NCBI GenBank assembly: GCA_016927425.1
Contig: JAFGMR010000021.1
Location: 1-64,000 of the forward strand
Direction: 5' to 3'
DNA from: Methanotrichaceae archaeon
Lineage (GTDB): Archaea > Halobacteriota > Methanosarcinia > Methanotrichales > Methanotrichaceae
Length of the DNA: 64,000 nt
The position numbers and the translations under genes were made by a program. Shown here in pieces: positions 43,680 through 51,669 of the stretch. Every line of letters starts with the position of its first letter. The first letter of the stretch is position 1. The notes beneath the pieces are model-generated. The model searched no databases and was not told where the DNA came from. It saw only the letters and a program-made list of their open reading frames with translations.

Positions 43680-44109
43680 GGAGAAAGGTTGAAATTTGAT
43701 TGACCTTTCCCATTTTTATATACCTTGACATTGTCATATATTACTACCATCATTATAAATCGCTTTCGGGTAGATATTTCTTCGATGATGCGACTCTTGG
43801 TCGTGATTTTGAAATAGGTTGGAGTTTCCATAATCCGTCTGCAGCTTGCGATCTCATAAAAAGTCATTACGAGGGATTCTCTGGGAGAATCGATATCCAT
43901 TGATGCCGTATTCCAAGGCAGACCCAAATTCCAACCCATAACGAATTCACGACCGCCGAATTGACCATCTCGATATTACCAGCCAGATGAGGAGCCTCCT
44001 CCAATCAGGCAGACGATTTGTGTTGAGGTCTATACATACAAAAAATATTAATACTTATCACCACAAGGTTTATCGATGAACGCGGAGCTAGTTTCGCGAG
44101 GAGGCGCAA
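43680..44109. other. AT-rich gap with terminal-inverted-repeat-like arms
   Basis: Small frames on both strands resemble nothing I know. GGTTGGAGTTT (43817-43827) is matched, one base different, by the inverted AAATTCCAACC (43926-43936), enclosing about 120 bases. A 7-bp hairpin (GATTCTC/GAGAATC) lies inside at 43875-43891. This could be a MITE-like relic or a folded RNA. The ribosome-binding site GAGGAGG (44098-44104) of the next gene closes the gap. Confidence 0.4.
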
Positions 44110-44970
44110 ATGAAGAGAATTGCTCTGACCATGATGCTGATCATGGCCATGGGCCTGGTGTCCCAGGGATATCCCCTGGTTGGGGGAAACGGTGTCGTCA
44201 ACTGCACCGTCTTTGGGGCATTCAAGAGCATATTGCCGCTCGATCATGAGAACAAGAACGTGATCATGAACGTGGATATGGGGCTTGTGGGACTCGATGG
44301 CAATCCCGTCCTTGCCAATTACACCATGGTGGATGGGAACGACCGGATATACGGGGCGATAAGGGGCTACTGCCGCGACGTCCAGCCGGGCAGGCGTATC
44401 CTTGGATTCGTGGTGCCCCGGGAGGCGGTGATCAAGACGGTCCGCGTGGAACCCGTCGAGGGGGCCCCCTTCACGATCGAGTGGCCGGATCTGCCGGAGG
44501 CCAACGATGGAGATGTCTACCTGCGTTACTACGGAGCTGTGGAGAAGGGATTCCAGGTAGAGAAGGGATCGGTGACCTTGGATGTTGGACTGACCAACAA
44601 CCTTTCCTATCCCCTGCCGATCTCTCCGGAGAACTTCTCCCTCGAGGATCAGTGGGGTTGGAGGTATGTCGAAGCCACGGGATTCTCGCCTCATGTGCTA
44701 GGTCCAAACGAGAGCGGTCGTGAGTGGATTACCTTTGATCCGATATCCCCCTTGAGCAGGCCCGCCCGGCTTGAGTTCCGTTGCGCAACGGATAGGTCAC
44801 TTTGGATCCAGATAGGCGATACCGTCGATATGGTCGATGCCATCTCCGAATCATCGCGGTCGGGATGCTCCATCTGTGATGCTGCCGAGCCGGTCGATCC
44901 TAACTCCCCAAAGGGGCGAGTTGCCGCAACAAGGGAGCGCCTGGCCATGGTCAAGGGAAACATCAGCTGA
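44110..44970 (+). CDS. Secreted protein of unknown function
   Basis: A 286-residue exported protein: signal peptide MKRIALTMMLIMAMGLVSQG, then a beta-rich mature part. A strong GAGGAGG lies 6 bases before the ATG. The region KGSVTLDVGLTNNLSYPLPI followed by Pro-Glu-Asn-Phe-Ser-Leu resembles the beta-sandwich of DUF4352-like domains, but the match is loose. Six cysteines, with CSICDAAE near the C-terminus, could form disulfides. No anchor is seen. The HD-domain gene starts 7 bases after its stop, so they probably share a transcript, although one product is exported and the other cytoplasmic. Confidence 0.62.
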   Translation: MKRIALTMMLIMAMGLVSQGYPLVGGNGVVNCTVFGAFKSILPLDHENKNVIMNVDMGLVGLDGNPVLANYTMVDGNDRIYGAIRGYCRDVQPGRRILGFVVPREAVIKTVRVEPVEGAPFTIEWPDLPEANDGDVYLRYYGAVEKGFQVEKGSVTLDVGLTNNLSYPLPISPENFSLEDQWGWRYVEATGFSPHVLGPNESGREWITFDPISPLSRPARLEFRCATDRSLWIQIGDTVDMVDAISESSRSGCSICDAAEPVDPNSPKGRVAATRERLAMVKGNIS

Positions 44971-44976
44971 CCTTCC

Positions 44977-45753
44977 ATGGACTCCTTCCTCCTCGCCCGG
45001 CTGACCGAATGGCTTGATGGGTACATCAAGGGCTTCTATAGGGAGGATGGCCCGCTCCAGTCGAACATACTGCTCAAGGAGGATCACATCCATCGCGTAA
45101 GGGAGAACATGGCAACCCTTGCGGGCGACCTTGGCCTCGGCATGCCGGAGACTGCCTTGGGGGAGGCTGTCGCCCTCCTCCATGATGTTGGCCGCTTCCC
45201 CCAGATCGAGGCCTATGGCACCTATAACGATGCCGCATCTGTGGACCATGCGATCCTCGGGGTTCTGATCATTCGTCGCGAGGGGCTGCTCTCGTCGCTT
45301 CCAAAGGATGAGCGAAGGAGGATCTGCCAAGCAATTGCCCTACACAATAAGTACTCCCTTCCACCGCGTTTTGCAAAGAAAAGGCTCAACAGGATGATTC
45401 GGGATGCGGACAAGCTCGACATACTGAGGATCGTATCCGCCCATCATGTTGGGGACGGTCAGAACCCTGCACTGGACCTTGGACTGCCCCATCTTCCGGG
45501 GTATACCCCCAAACTGTTGCAGGACGTTATCGAGGGCAAGATGGCCCTTATGGTGGATGTAGCCTCCGTAAACGACCTCAAGCTGCTCTATTTGAGCTGG
45601 ATATGGGATATCAACTATCCCTCGACCATCGCGCGAATCGAAAAGGAGGGATATATGGAGACCATCATGGGGGAGCTTCCGATCACGGCAAAGATCGATT
45701 GCCTCCGTCATACCGTGCGCATGCGTTTGTCCTCATCGAGCCTCTCCCCCTGA
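44977..45753 (+). CDS. HD domain metal-dependent phosphohydrolase
   Basis: A 258-residue cytoplasmic protein with an HD fold: HIHRVRENMATLAGDL (first His), VALLHDVGRFPQIEAYGTY (HD motif), VDHAILGVLIIRREG and CQAIALHNKYSLPP (further His), and MIRDADKLDILRIVSAHH (final Asp). HD enzymes hydrolyse phosphomonoesters or nucleotides such as dNTPs or cyclic nucleotides; the substrate here is unknown. Length and motif spacing fit stand-alone HD proteins common in methanogens. Follows the secreted-protein gene at 44110 with a 6-base gap. Confidence 0.8.
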   Translation: MDSFLLARLTEWLDGYIKGFYREDGPLQSNILLKEDHIHRVRENMATLAGDLGLGMPETALGEAVALLHDVGRFPQIEAYGTYNDAASVDHAILGVLIIRREGLLSSLPKDERRRICQAIALHNKYSLPPRFAKKRLNRMIRDADKLDILRIVSAHHVGDGQNPALDLGLPHLPGYTPKLLQDVIEGKMALMVDVASVNDLKLLYLSWIWDINYPSTIARIEKEGYMETIMGELPITAKIDCLRHTVRMRLSSSSLSP

Positions 45754-45880
45754 CCCTTACGACACGTTCATGATCCAGGCGGGCTCATGCACAAAGGATG
45801 AATATACGATATTTAGCGGAGTTTTTTCATGCGAAACCGTCTTTAGGGGAAATGCGGAATAGACCTTTGAAGGGTGGGTT

Positions 45881-47017
45881 ATGTCGTACGCTCGAATAGC
45901 ATCAAACGCCTCGTTCGTCCTTTCGATCCTCATGCTCTCGGCAAGCGGCCTGGTTTACGTCCAGCCGGACGAGAGCATCCAGCAGGCAGTAGACCTGGCC
46001 TCCCCCGGGGAGGTCGTGCAGATCATGGCCGGCACTTACGAAGAGTGGATCACTTTGAACAAGTCGATAGTGCTTCGGGGGTCAAATGAGGGAGCAATGC
46101 CCATAATCGATGCGCAGGGCGGGGATATTGCCCTCTCGATCCTGGCCGATGGTGTGGAGGTACGCGGCCTTACAATCGCCAATGCACAGGTTGCGGGAAT
46201 CGCGATCTATTCAAGCGGTGTTGTGATCGGGGGAAACGAGGTCGTAGATTGCGCTGAGGGGATCTCTATCCAAGGTGGGGATAACATGATCGAGAGGAAC
46301 GTGGTTCGCGAAAACAGCCATGGAATTGTCCTCCACAACTCGGAGAACAACACCGTTCTTGCTAACGACCTCATCGAGAACCGAGCCCAACTTGGGGGCG
46401 ATTGCGGGATAGTGCTTCGCAGGTCAAACAACAACAGCATCTGGAAGAACAACATTTCATCGAGCGGTAACTGTGCCATATCGCTCGTATCGAGCGAGAA
46501 GAACTCCATTTTAGGCAACAACGTCAGCGGCAATGCCTGGTATGGGATCTACCTGACGGAGATGAGCAACGAAAACGATATCAGAGAGAACGCGGTTGCG
46601 GAGAACGGAAGGGGCGGGATATGCCTGGAGGACTCTAGGGAGAATGTCGTGCAGTCCAACATCGTTCGCGCAAACGGCAAGGGCATCATCCTCACATACG
46701 ACAGCTATCGAAATACGCTGCGCAATAACACTGTCGAGGAGAACGGCCGGGGGATCCACCTTGCCTTTCACAGCAACGACAACCTGATCGAGGGAAACGC
46801 GATCTTGCAGAACGAGTATGGCATATACCTGACCTTCTCCACGGCCCGCAATCTCATCGTAGGAAACCGGCTTGTGGAGAATGGCTACAACGCCTATGAC
46901 GAGGGGATCAGGAACCGCTGGGACGACGGGACAATTGGCAACTACTACAGCGACCTCGAGACGGTCTACAACATACCGGGAAGCGAGAGCGTCGACCGAC
47001 ATCCACAGAGGGCATAA
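45881..47017 (+). CDS. NosD-like right-handed beta-helix secreted protein
   Basis: A 378-residue exported protein. After a signal peptide (FVLSILMLSASGLVYV) comes SIQQAVDLASPGEVVQIMAG, the usual opening of NosD/PbH1 proteins, then about a dozen turns of 22-24 residues with N-x-I/V and G-I patterns (NTVLANDLIENRAQLGGDCG; GIYLTFSTARNLIVGNRLVE). NosD-like proteins are periplasmic or surface carbohydrate-binding or copper-handling helices; in archaea they are mostly surface proteins. The end GNYYSDLETVYNIPGSESVD is the common C-terminal NosD stretch. No anchor is present. A TPR gene follows after 4 bases. Confidence 0.82.
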   Translation: MSYARIASNASFVLSILMLSASGLVYVQPDESIQQAVDLASPGEVVQIMAGTYEEWITLNKSIVLRGSNEGAMPIIDAQGGDIALSILADGVEVRGLTIANAQVAGIAIYSSGVVIGGNEVVDCAEGISIQGGDNMIERNVVRENSHGIVLHNSENNTVLANDLIENRAQLGGDCGIVLRRSNNNSIWKNNISSSGNCAISLVSSEKNSILGNNVSGNAWYGIYLTEMSNENDIRENAVAENGRGGICLEDSRENVVQSNIVRANGKGIILTYDSYRNTLRNNTVEENGRGIHLAFHSNDNLIEGNAILQNEYGIYLTFSTARNLIVGNRLVENGYNAYDEGIRNRWDDGTIGNYYSDLETVYNIPGSESVDRHPQRA

Positions 47018-47021
47018 AGCC

Positions 47022-47456
47022 TTGTTCAAGGCATTGTTAAAATCCCTGTCCACACGATCCTGCCTAGCATGCTCCTGTGCTACTCGTGGCGATCTCGCCC
47101 TACGAGATGGCAGGCTCGATTCCGCCTATCGCTTCTACGACAGGGCGATTTGCGCCTCGCCTAACGCAAAGGCCTGGAGGCGAATGGGGGTTTTGATGGG
47201 CATTTGCGGGCAGTATCCCAAGGCCATCAAATGTCTAAGAAAGGCTGCCTCCCTCGGCGATTTCGAGGCAAAAAGGCTTATGGGATACAACCTATTTCGG
47301 CTGAGACGCTTCGAGGAGGCGCTCGCCTGCTTCGAAGCGCTCATACAGAACAACCCCGAGGATGGGCTCGCGTGGTACTGGCGCGGATTGACGCTTATGG
47401 AGGTGGGAAGGAGAGCGGAGGCGGAGGAATCGTTGAACCGGTCCTGCAGGGATTAG
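47022..47456 (+). CDS. Small TPR-repeat protein
   Basis: A 144-residue protein with three to four tetratricopeptide repeats: LALRDGRLDSAYRFYDRAIC, then WRRMGVLMGICGQYPKAIKC, AKRLMGYNLFRLRRFEEALA and LAWYWRGLTLMEVGRRAEAE. The longer frame from 46872 overlaps the NosD-like gene and is not real; TTG 47022, 9 bases after GAGGG, is the better start, and TTG 47034 is a second option. TPRs mediate protein-protein contact; the partner is unknown. It is probably co-transcribed with the NosD-like gene 4 bases upstream. Confidence 0.72.
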   Translation: MFKALLKSLSTRSCLACSCATRGDLALRDGRLDSAYRFYDRAICASPNAKAWRRMGVLMGICGQYPKAIKCLRKAASLGDFEAKRLMGYNLFRLRRFEEALACFEALIQNNPEDGLAWYWRGLTLMEVGRRAEAEESLNRSCRD

Positions 47457-47513
47457 GACCTCGATCGGGCAGGTGCGGAAATGCTTATCAGCATATCGCA
47501 TAAATATACATGT

Positions 47514-47918
47514 ATGAGGACGATCTGGTATATTGTTCTGGCCGTGTTTATAGTGGGAACCGGCTCATGCCAGCTTCCAAACCTGGTTGGGAACTGGACT
47601 TCAGCACCGCATGTATATTTCAGCGCAGAAGGGCTCGTCGAGCCGACTGGGGACTATGGCATCAACATGACAATCGTAGATCAAAGCGATCGGCACTTCA
47701 TGGGTTACATATCATACTGGCTCCCCAATGGGACCGAGGTGACGGAGGGCCTTGCCGGAGCTATCGGATTTGACAATACGACGATCTACATCGCCGAGTT
47801 CGACCGCGGCTACGATCTTGGACGGATGCTATCCAACGATGAGATGGAGCTTGTCTATATCGAAGACGGGAAAGATGGGATGGCGGAGGTCGATATGTTG
47901 ATCAGGATAAGGGATTAG
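47514..47918 (+). CDS. Small secreted or lipoprotein-like protein of methanogens
   Basis: A 134-residue exported protein. Signal peptide from ATG 47514 (MRTIWYIVLAVFIVGTGSC) ends with a lipobox-like G-T-G-S-C, so lipid attachment at the cysteine is possible. The mature part LPNLVGNWTSAPHVYFSAEG...GYISYWLPNGTEVTEG and DNTTIYIAEFDRGYDLGRML has the strand-turn pattern of a small beta-barrel (calycin-like). I believe similar proteins recur in Methanosarcinales, but I cannot name the family. Confidence 0.6.
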   Translation: MRTIWYIVLAVFIVGTGSCQLPNLVGNWTSAPHVYFSAEGLVEPTGDYGINMTIVDQSDRHFMGYISYWLPNGTEVTEGLAGAIGFDNTTIYIAEFDRGYDLGRMLSNDEMELVYIEDGKDGMAEVDMLIRIRD

Positions 47919-47992
47919 GAGGCACTCCTAATTGTGGCATGCCAATCATTGCGCCGGGGCGTCAGCCCCCTCGGATGATGGATTTCCCACCC

Positions 47993-49897
47993 TTACATAT
48001 TTTCTATCCTCACCACCTCAAGCTGCTCCGAGGGCTCGATCCCAAGTATCCTTCCATAGAAGTAAAGCTCCGCCTCTAAAGCCCTCTTGACGTTCTTTCC
48101 ATCCCTGAAGCCATGCCCCTCCCGGGGAAAGGAGAGATACGAAACCAAAATCCCCCTTGCCTTCATGGCCTCGTAGATCCCGATCGTCTGGTTTGGGGGG
48201 ACCACATGGTCTTCGAGCCCCTGGAAGAATATGGCAGGGCAGTCGATCCGATCGGCATGGTACAACGGGGAGCGCTCCTTACACATGTCTGAACCCTGGG
48301 GGCCTACCAACCATTCATTGTAATGGGACTCGAACTTGTGGGTCTCGCTTGCGATCCCAACGAGGTTGCTGATGCCGTAGTAGATGGCCCCAGCCCTGAA
48401 GGAGTCCCGAAAGGCCAGCAGGGATAGAGCCGTATATCCGCCGGCGCTTCCGCCGCGAATAATCAGGCGGCGGGCGTCTGCAAATCCCTCATTTGAGAGG
48501 TGGAGCGCTGCTCTCTCGCAGTCTTCCACATCGACTACCCCCCAGAGCCCCTTCAGCCTCTCCCTGTACTCCCTGCCGTAGCCCGTGCTCCCCCCGTAGT
48601 TGACGTCGACTGCGGCAAATCCCCGACTCGTCCAGAACTGGATCAGGAGGTTTAGCGTTGTCGAGGCAGCCGATGTCGGGCCGCTGTGACAGATTACGAG
48701 AAGGGGCGGCCTCTCTTCCTCAGGCGCGAGATGGTCACGGCTTTTTGGAGGATAGTAGAATGCATATGTAGGCCGCCCCTCGCTTCCCAGAAACTCGAAC
48801 GCAACCGGGCGGGAGATGTAGCCAGGATCGATCTCTTCCTCCCCCGAACGGCGAAGCATCTTGAAGCCTCCCTCCCCCAGGTGAACGACGGATGTGGCCT
48901 CCTTAGGAGATCCGCCTAGAAACGCAGCACCAAACGGACCTGCGCGCACCTGGGAGATCTCGGTGTATGGGCATTCGATTATATCGAGCCCATTCGATCC
49001 AAGGAAGGCCAGATGCCAGACCCCACCCCGCGCAAAGGAGCAGATGATTCTCCCATCGGGAAAGATCGCGTAGGTGGATTCACCAAGTGTCCACTGGGGA
49101 CGGCCGAAGTCAGCCTCCATAGCTGCGAGAGCCTCGTTAGAATGCCCATCCCATCGGTAGAGGTTCCACCAGCCGCTCGAATCGGATACGTTGTAAAGCT
49201 CGCCTTCTGGGGACCACTCGGGCTGAAGGACCGACTCCTCTACGCCTCCTGCAACCAGCATCGCCTTTCCGGGAGAGCCTTTTTCATCCAGCGGGGCGGA
49301 CCAGAGCTTCGTTCCCTCCCATGGCATCAGCGGATGGTTCCAGGAGATCCAGGCCAGACGGTCGCCTTTGGGGCCGATCCGCGGAGAGCTATAGAAGTCC
49401 TCTCCCGATTCGAGCGTCCGGAGGCCTCCGGATTCGAGATCGATCGCCACAAGGGAGTTCTTCACCTCCCCCTCGTTGGAGTGATCCTCTAAGATGCAGA
49501 TGACGCGATTGCGTCGGGCGTCGATCTGCAGGTCGCCATATCGCAACTTTCCTACAGGCGTGATAGGCCTCGTGCGGCCGCCGGGCTCGATCCTGTAGAG
49601 CCTCGAATCGGCCAGGTTGGAGAAGACGACCGCCCCCGAAGAGACAGCGTACGCCCCTCCGCCGTACTCATGGACAGCGCTTCTTACGTTGAACCGATTG
49701 CTTGAGACCTCCTCAGCCCCTCGTCCGCGGCTTCTTACAAGAACGCATCGTCCGCCTTCTGCAGGCCGTGACTCGATCCAGTAGGTGAACTCGCCATCGA
49801 TGGCCGTCCCCTGAAGCCGAAGGGAGTGACGGGAGACCATCTCCGCCGTGATTGGCGATCTCCAAGATCCATAGGGGGCAACGGTATGCTCATCCAT
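47993..49897 (-). CDS. S9 family peptidase (prolyl oligopeptidase/acylaminoacyl peptidase type)
   Basis: A 634-residue cytoplasmic serine peptidase. Residues 1-370 are a seven-bladed beta-propeller (RSAVHEYGGGAYAVSSGAVV; LVAIDLESGGLRTLESGEDF; WSPEGELYNVSDSSGWWNLY). Residues about 380-630 are the alpha/beta hydrolase: LLVICHSGPTSAASTTLNLL, YGRE, nucleophile Ser in RGGSAGGYTAL, Asp in FQGLEDHVVPPNQ and His in FPREGHGFRDG. Such enzymes cleave short peptides or acylated N-termini; the substrate is unknown. The frame opens at GTG 49906, inside a duplicated stretch derived from the adjacent aldehyde dehydrogenase 3' end; ATG 49897 is the likelier start. Confidence 0.88.
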   Translation of the reverse strand: MDEHTVAPYGSWRSPITAEMVSRHSLRLQGTAIDGEFTYWIESRPAEGGRCVLVRSRGRGAEEVSSNRFNVRSAVHEYGGGAYAVSSGAVVFSNLADSRLYRIEPGGRTRPITPVGKLRYGDLQIDARRNRVICILEDHSNEGEVKNSLVAIDLESGGLRTLESGEDFYSSPRIGPKGDRLAWISWNHPLMPWEGTKLWSAPLDEKGSPGKAMLVAGGVEESVLQPEWSPEGELYNVSDSSGWWNLYRWDGHSNEALAAMEADFGRPQWTLGESTYAIFPDGRIICSFARGGVWHLAFLGSNGLDIIECPYTEISQVRAGPFGAAFLGGSPKEATSVVHLGEGGFKMLRRSGEEEIDPGYISRPVAFEFLGSEGRPTYAFYYPPKSRDHLAPEEERPPLLVICHSGPTSAASTTLNLLIQFWTSRGFAAVDVNYGGSTGYGREYRERLKGLWGVVDVEDCERAALHLSNEGFADARRLIIRGGSAGGYTALSLLAFRDSFRAGAIYYGISNLVGIASETHKFESHYNEWLVGPQGSDMCKERSPLYHADRIDCPAIFFQGLEDHVVPPNQTIGIYEAMKARGILVSYLSFPREGHGFRDGKNVKRALEAELYFYGRILGIEPSEQLEVVRIENM

Positions 49898-50009
49898 GGC
49901 CTTCACAACCCCGGCCCGAATGTGCTTGTCCAGAATATTTCATATTCCATGCCTATATCTACCGCTATCATGGCCTTCACAACCCCAGCCGGATGTGCTT
50001 GACCTCCAG
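49895..50009. repeat. Direct repeat of the aldehyde dehydrogenase 3' end, about 74 bases apart
   Basis: Copy one starts at 49895 (CATGGCCTTCACAACCCCGG) and copy two at 49969 (CATGGCCTTCACAACCCCAG); each continues to about 38 bases with a few mismatches and one gap. Copy two holds the last codons and stop of the ALDH gene; copy one supplies the first codons of the S9 peptidase frame. A local tandem duplication seems to have created the intergenic gap and the peptidase N-terminus. Confidence 0.7.
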
Positions 50010-51470
50010 ATACTCATCTATCCCGCTCGACGAGAGCTCCCGGCCAAGGCCGCTCTCCTTCCATCCACCGAAGGGGGTATGCAGGTCGACAGGGCTTACG
50101 GTGTTCACGCAGACGCTTCCAGCCTCCAGCCTCTCAGCCGCCCGCAGGCCAAAGAGGAGATCTTGTGTGTAGATGTAGGCGGCAAGGCCATAGCGGCTGT
50201 CGTTTGCAAAGGAGATCGCCTCATCGATGGAAGCGACGCGCATTATAGGGGCTACCGGTCCGAACGTCTCCTCCTGCATCACCCTCATGCTATGGTCTAC
50301 ATGGTCGAGGACTGTTGGGAGGAAGAAGTAGCCCAACTCGTACTCCTCTCCCTCGGGAGGCCGCCCGCCGCAGAGGATCTCCGCCCCCTTAAGAACGGCG
50401 TCTGCGATATGCTCCTTCGTCCTTTCGAGCTGATCTTGCGAGAAGAGGGGGCCCATATCGACGTCGGGCTTCTGGCCGTCTCCCACAACGAGAGCCTTCG
50501 CCCCTCTGACTAGAAGGGGGATGAATCGATCCGCCACCTCCTCAGCCACGTATATGCGATTGACGCTGATGCATAGCTGCCCGGCGTTTGCAAATGCCCT
50601 TCTCGCGCAGGACAGGGCCGCGCTCTCGATATCGGCATCCGGGCAGACGATGAAAGGAGCGCTTCCCCCAAGCTCCAAAGATAACCGTTTGATCCGAGTT
50701 GCCGCGTGCTCCATGATCCATCTGCCAGTCTCGGTCTCTCCGGTCAAGGAGATCTTCCGGGAGATCGGGTTCTCCACGAGCTCTGCCCCTACCACGCTCC
50801 CCGGTCCGTGGACCACGTTGAGCACGCCTGGAGGAAGTCCGCCCTCGTGGACGGCAAGGGAGAAAGCCGTGGCCGCAAGGGGAGCCTTGCTCGGGGGCTT
50901 GACGACCATCGTGCATCCGGCAGCAAGCGCTGGCCCAACCTTCCAGGAGGTGAGGTCTACCGGGTAGTTCCATGGCGTTATCGCAACCGCAACGCCTATC
51001 GGCTCCCTTACGACGAGGCTTCGCCCTTTCTCGGACTGGATCCATTGGCCGAATACCCGTCGCCCCTCCTCGGCGTAGTAATCGAGGACTCTGGCAGCAG
51101 CCTCCACCTCCCGGCGTGAATCCTTCAAGGGCTTTCCCACTTCGAGAGTAAGCATCCGAGCAATCTCATCCGCCCTTCTGAGGACATTCTCCGCTCCTGA
51201 ATGGAGCAATCGGCCCCGCATCTCAGGAGAGCTCTCCTTCCACGCGGGAAGGGCTCTTTGGGCCGCTTCGAGTGCCAGACCCGCGTCCCTCGAATCTCCC
51301 ACGCTCACCACCCCAACAGGATCCTGGTTTGCAGGATTGCGTATGATCGCCGTTTGGCCGGAGAGCGAATGTACCGATTGGCCGTCTATGAGCATCCTGG
51401 ATCTATGCATATCCATCTCCATCTCCATCGCATCAAAATACATGCCATCTCCCAGTCCTCTGGGCGCCAA
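49977..51470 (-). CDS. Aldehyde dehydrogenase family protein
   Basis: A 497-residue NAD(P)-dependent aldehyde dehydrogenase. Landmarks are AITPWNYPVDLTSWKVGPAL, KPPSKAPLAATAFSLA, SLTGETETGRWIMEHAA (cofactor loop), the catalytic Glu in LSLELGGSAPFIV and the catalytic Cys in FANAGQLCISVNRIYVA, ending VSPVDLHTPFGGWKESGLGR. It resembles the succinate-semialdehyde/lactaldehyde dehydrogenase group, but the substrate is uncertain. The first 25 residues before RSRMLIDG look non-homologous, so an internal ATG may be the true start. It is divergent from glgP. Its 3' end is duplicated next to the S9 gene. Confidence 0.87.
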   Translation of the reverse strand: MAPRGLGDGMYFDAMEMEMDMHRSRMLIDGQSVHSLSGQTAIIRNPANQDPVGVVSVGDSRDAGLALEAAQRALPAWKESSPEMRGRLLHSGAENVLRRADEIARMLTLEVGKPLKDSRREVEAAARVLDYYAEEGRRVFGQWIQSEKGRSLVVREPIGVAVAITPWNYPVDLTSWKVGPALAAGCTMVVKPPSKAPLAATAFSLAVHEGGLPPGVLNVVHGPGSVVGAELVENPISRKISLTGETETGRWIMEHAATRIKRLSLELGGSAPFIVCPDADIESAALSCARRAFANAGQLCISVNRIYVAEEVADRFIPLLVRGAKALVVGDGQKPDVDMGPLFSQDQLERTKEHIADAVLKGAEILCGGRPPEGEEYELGYFFLPTVLDHVDHSMRVMQEETFGPVAPIMRVASIDEAISFANDSRYGLAAYIYTQDLLFGLRAAERLEAGSVCVNTVSPVDLHTPFGGWKESGLGRELSSSGIDEYLEVKHIRLGL

Positions 51471-51669
51471 TCAGGGACTTGCTATCCTGTCTGTTCAACG
51501 GCTGGGCATGATATGGCGTTAGATAGGTCTGTGCATGGATTATAAGTTATGCTTACTCGATACCATCCTTCCGTCTTGGGCACAAAGAGCCCGACTTTCG
51601 CTGTGAGGCGGCGAAAGACATATCTCCTCTGGATGCGAGAATGGTAGGCGGCCTGGAGAGGATCCAAAG

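Noticed and set aside
43643-43939. Minus-strand 98-codon frame and plus-strand 67-codon frame
   Set aside because: They overlap each other, resemble no family and lie in AT-rich non-coding sequence.
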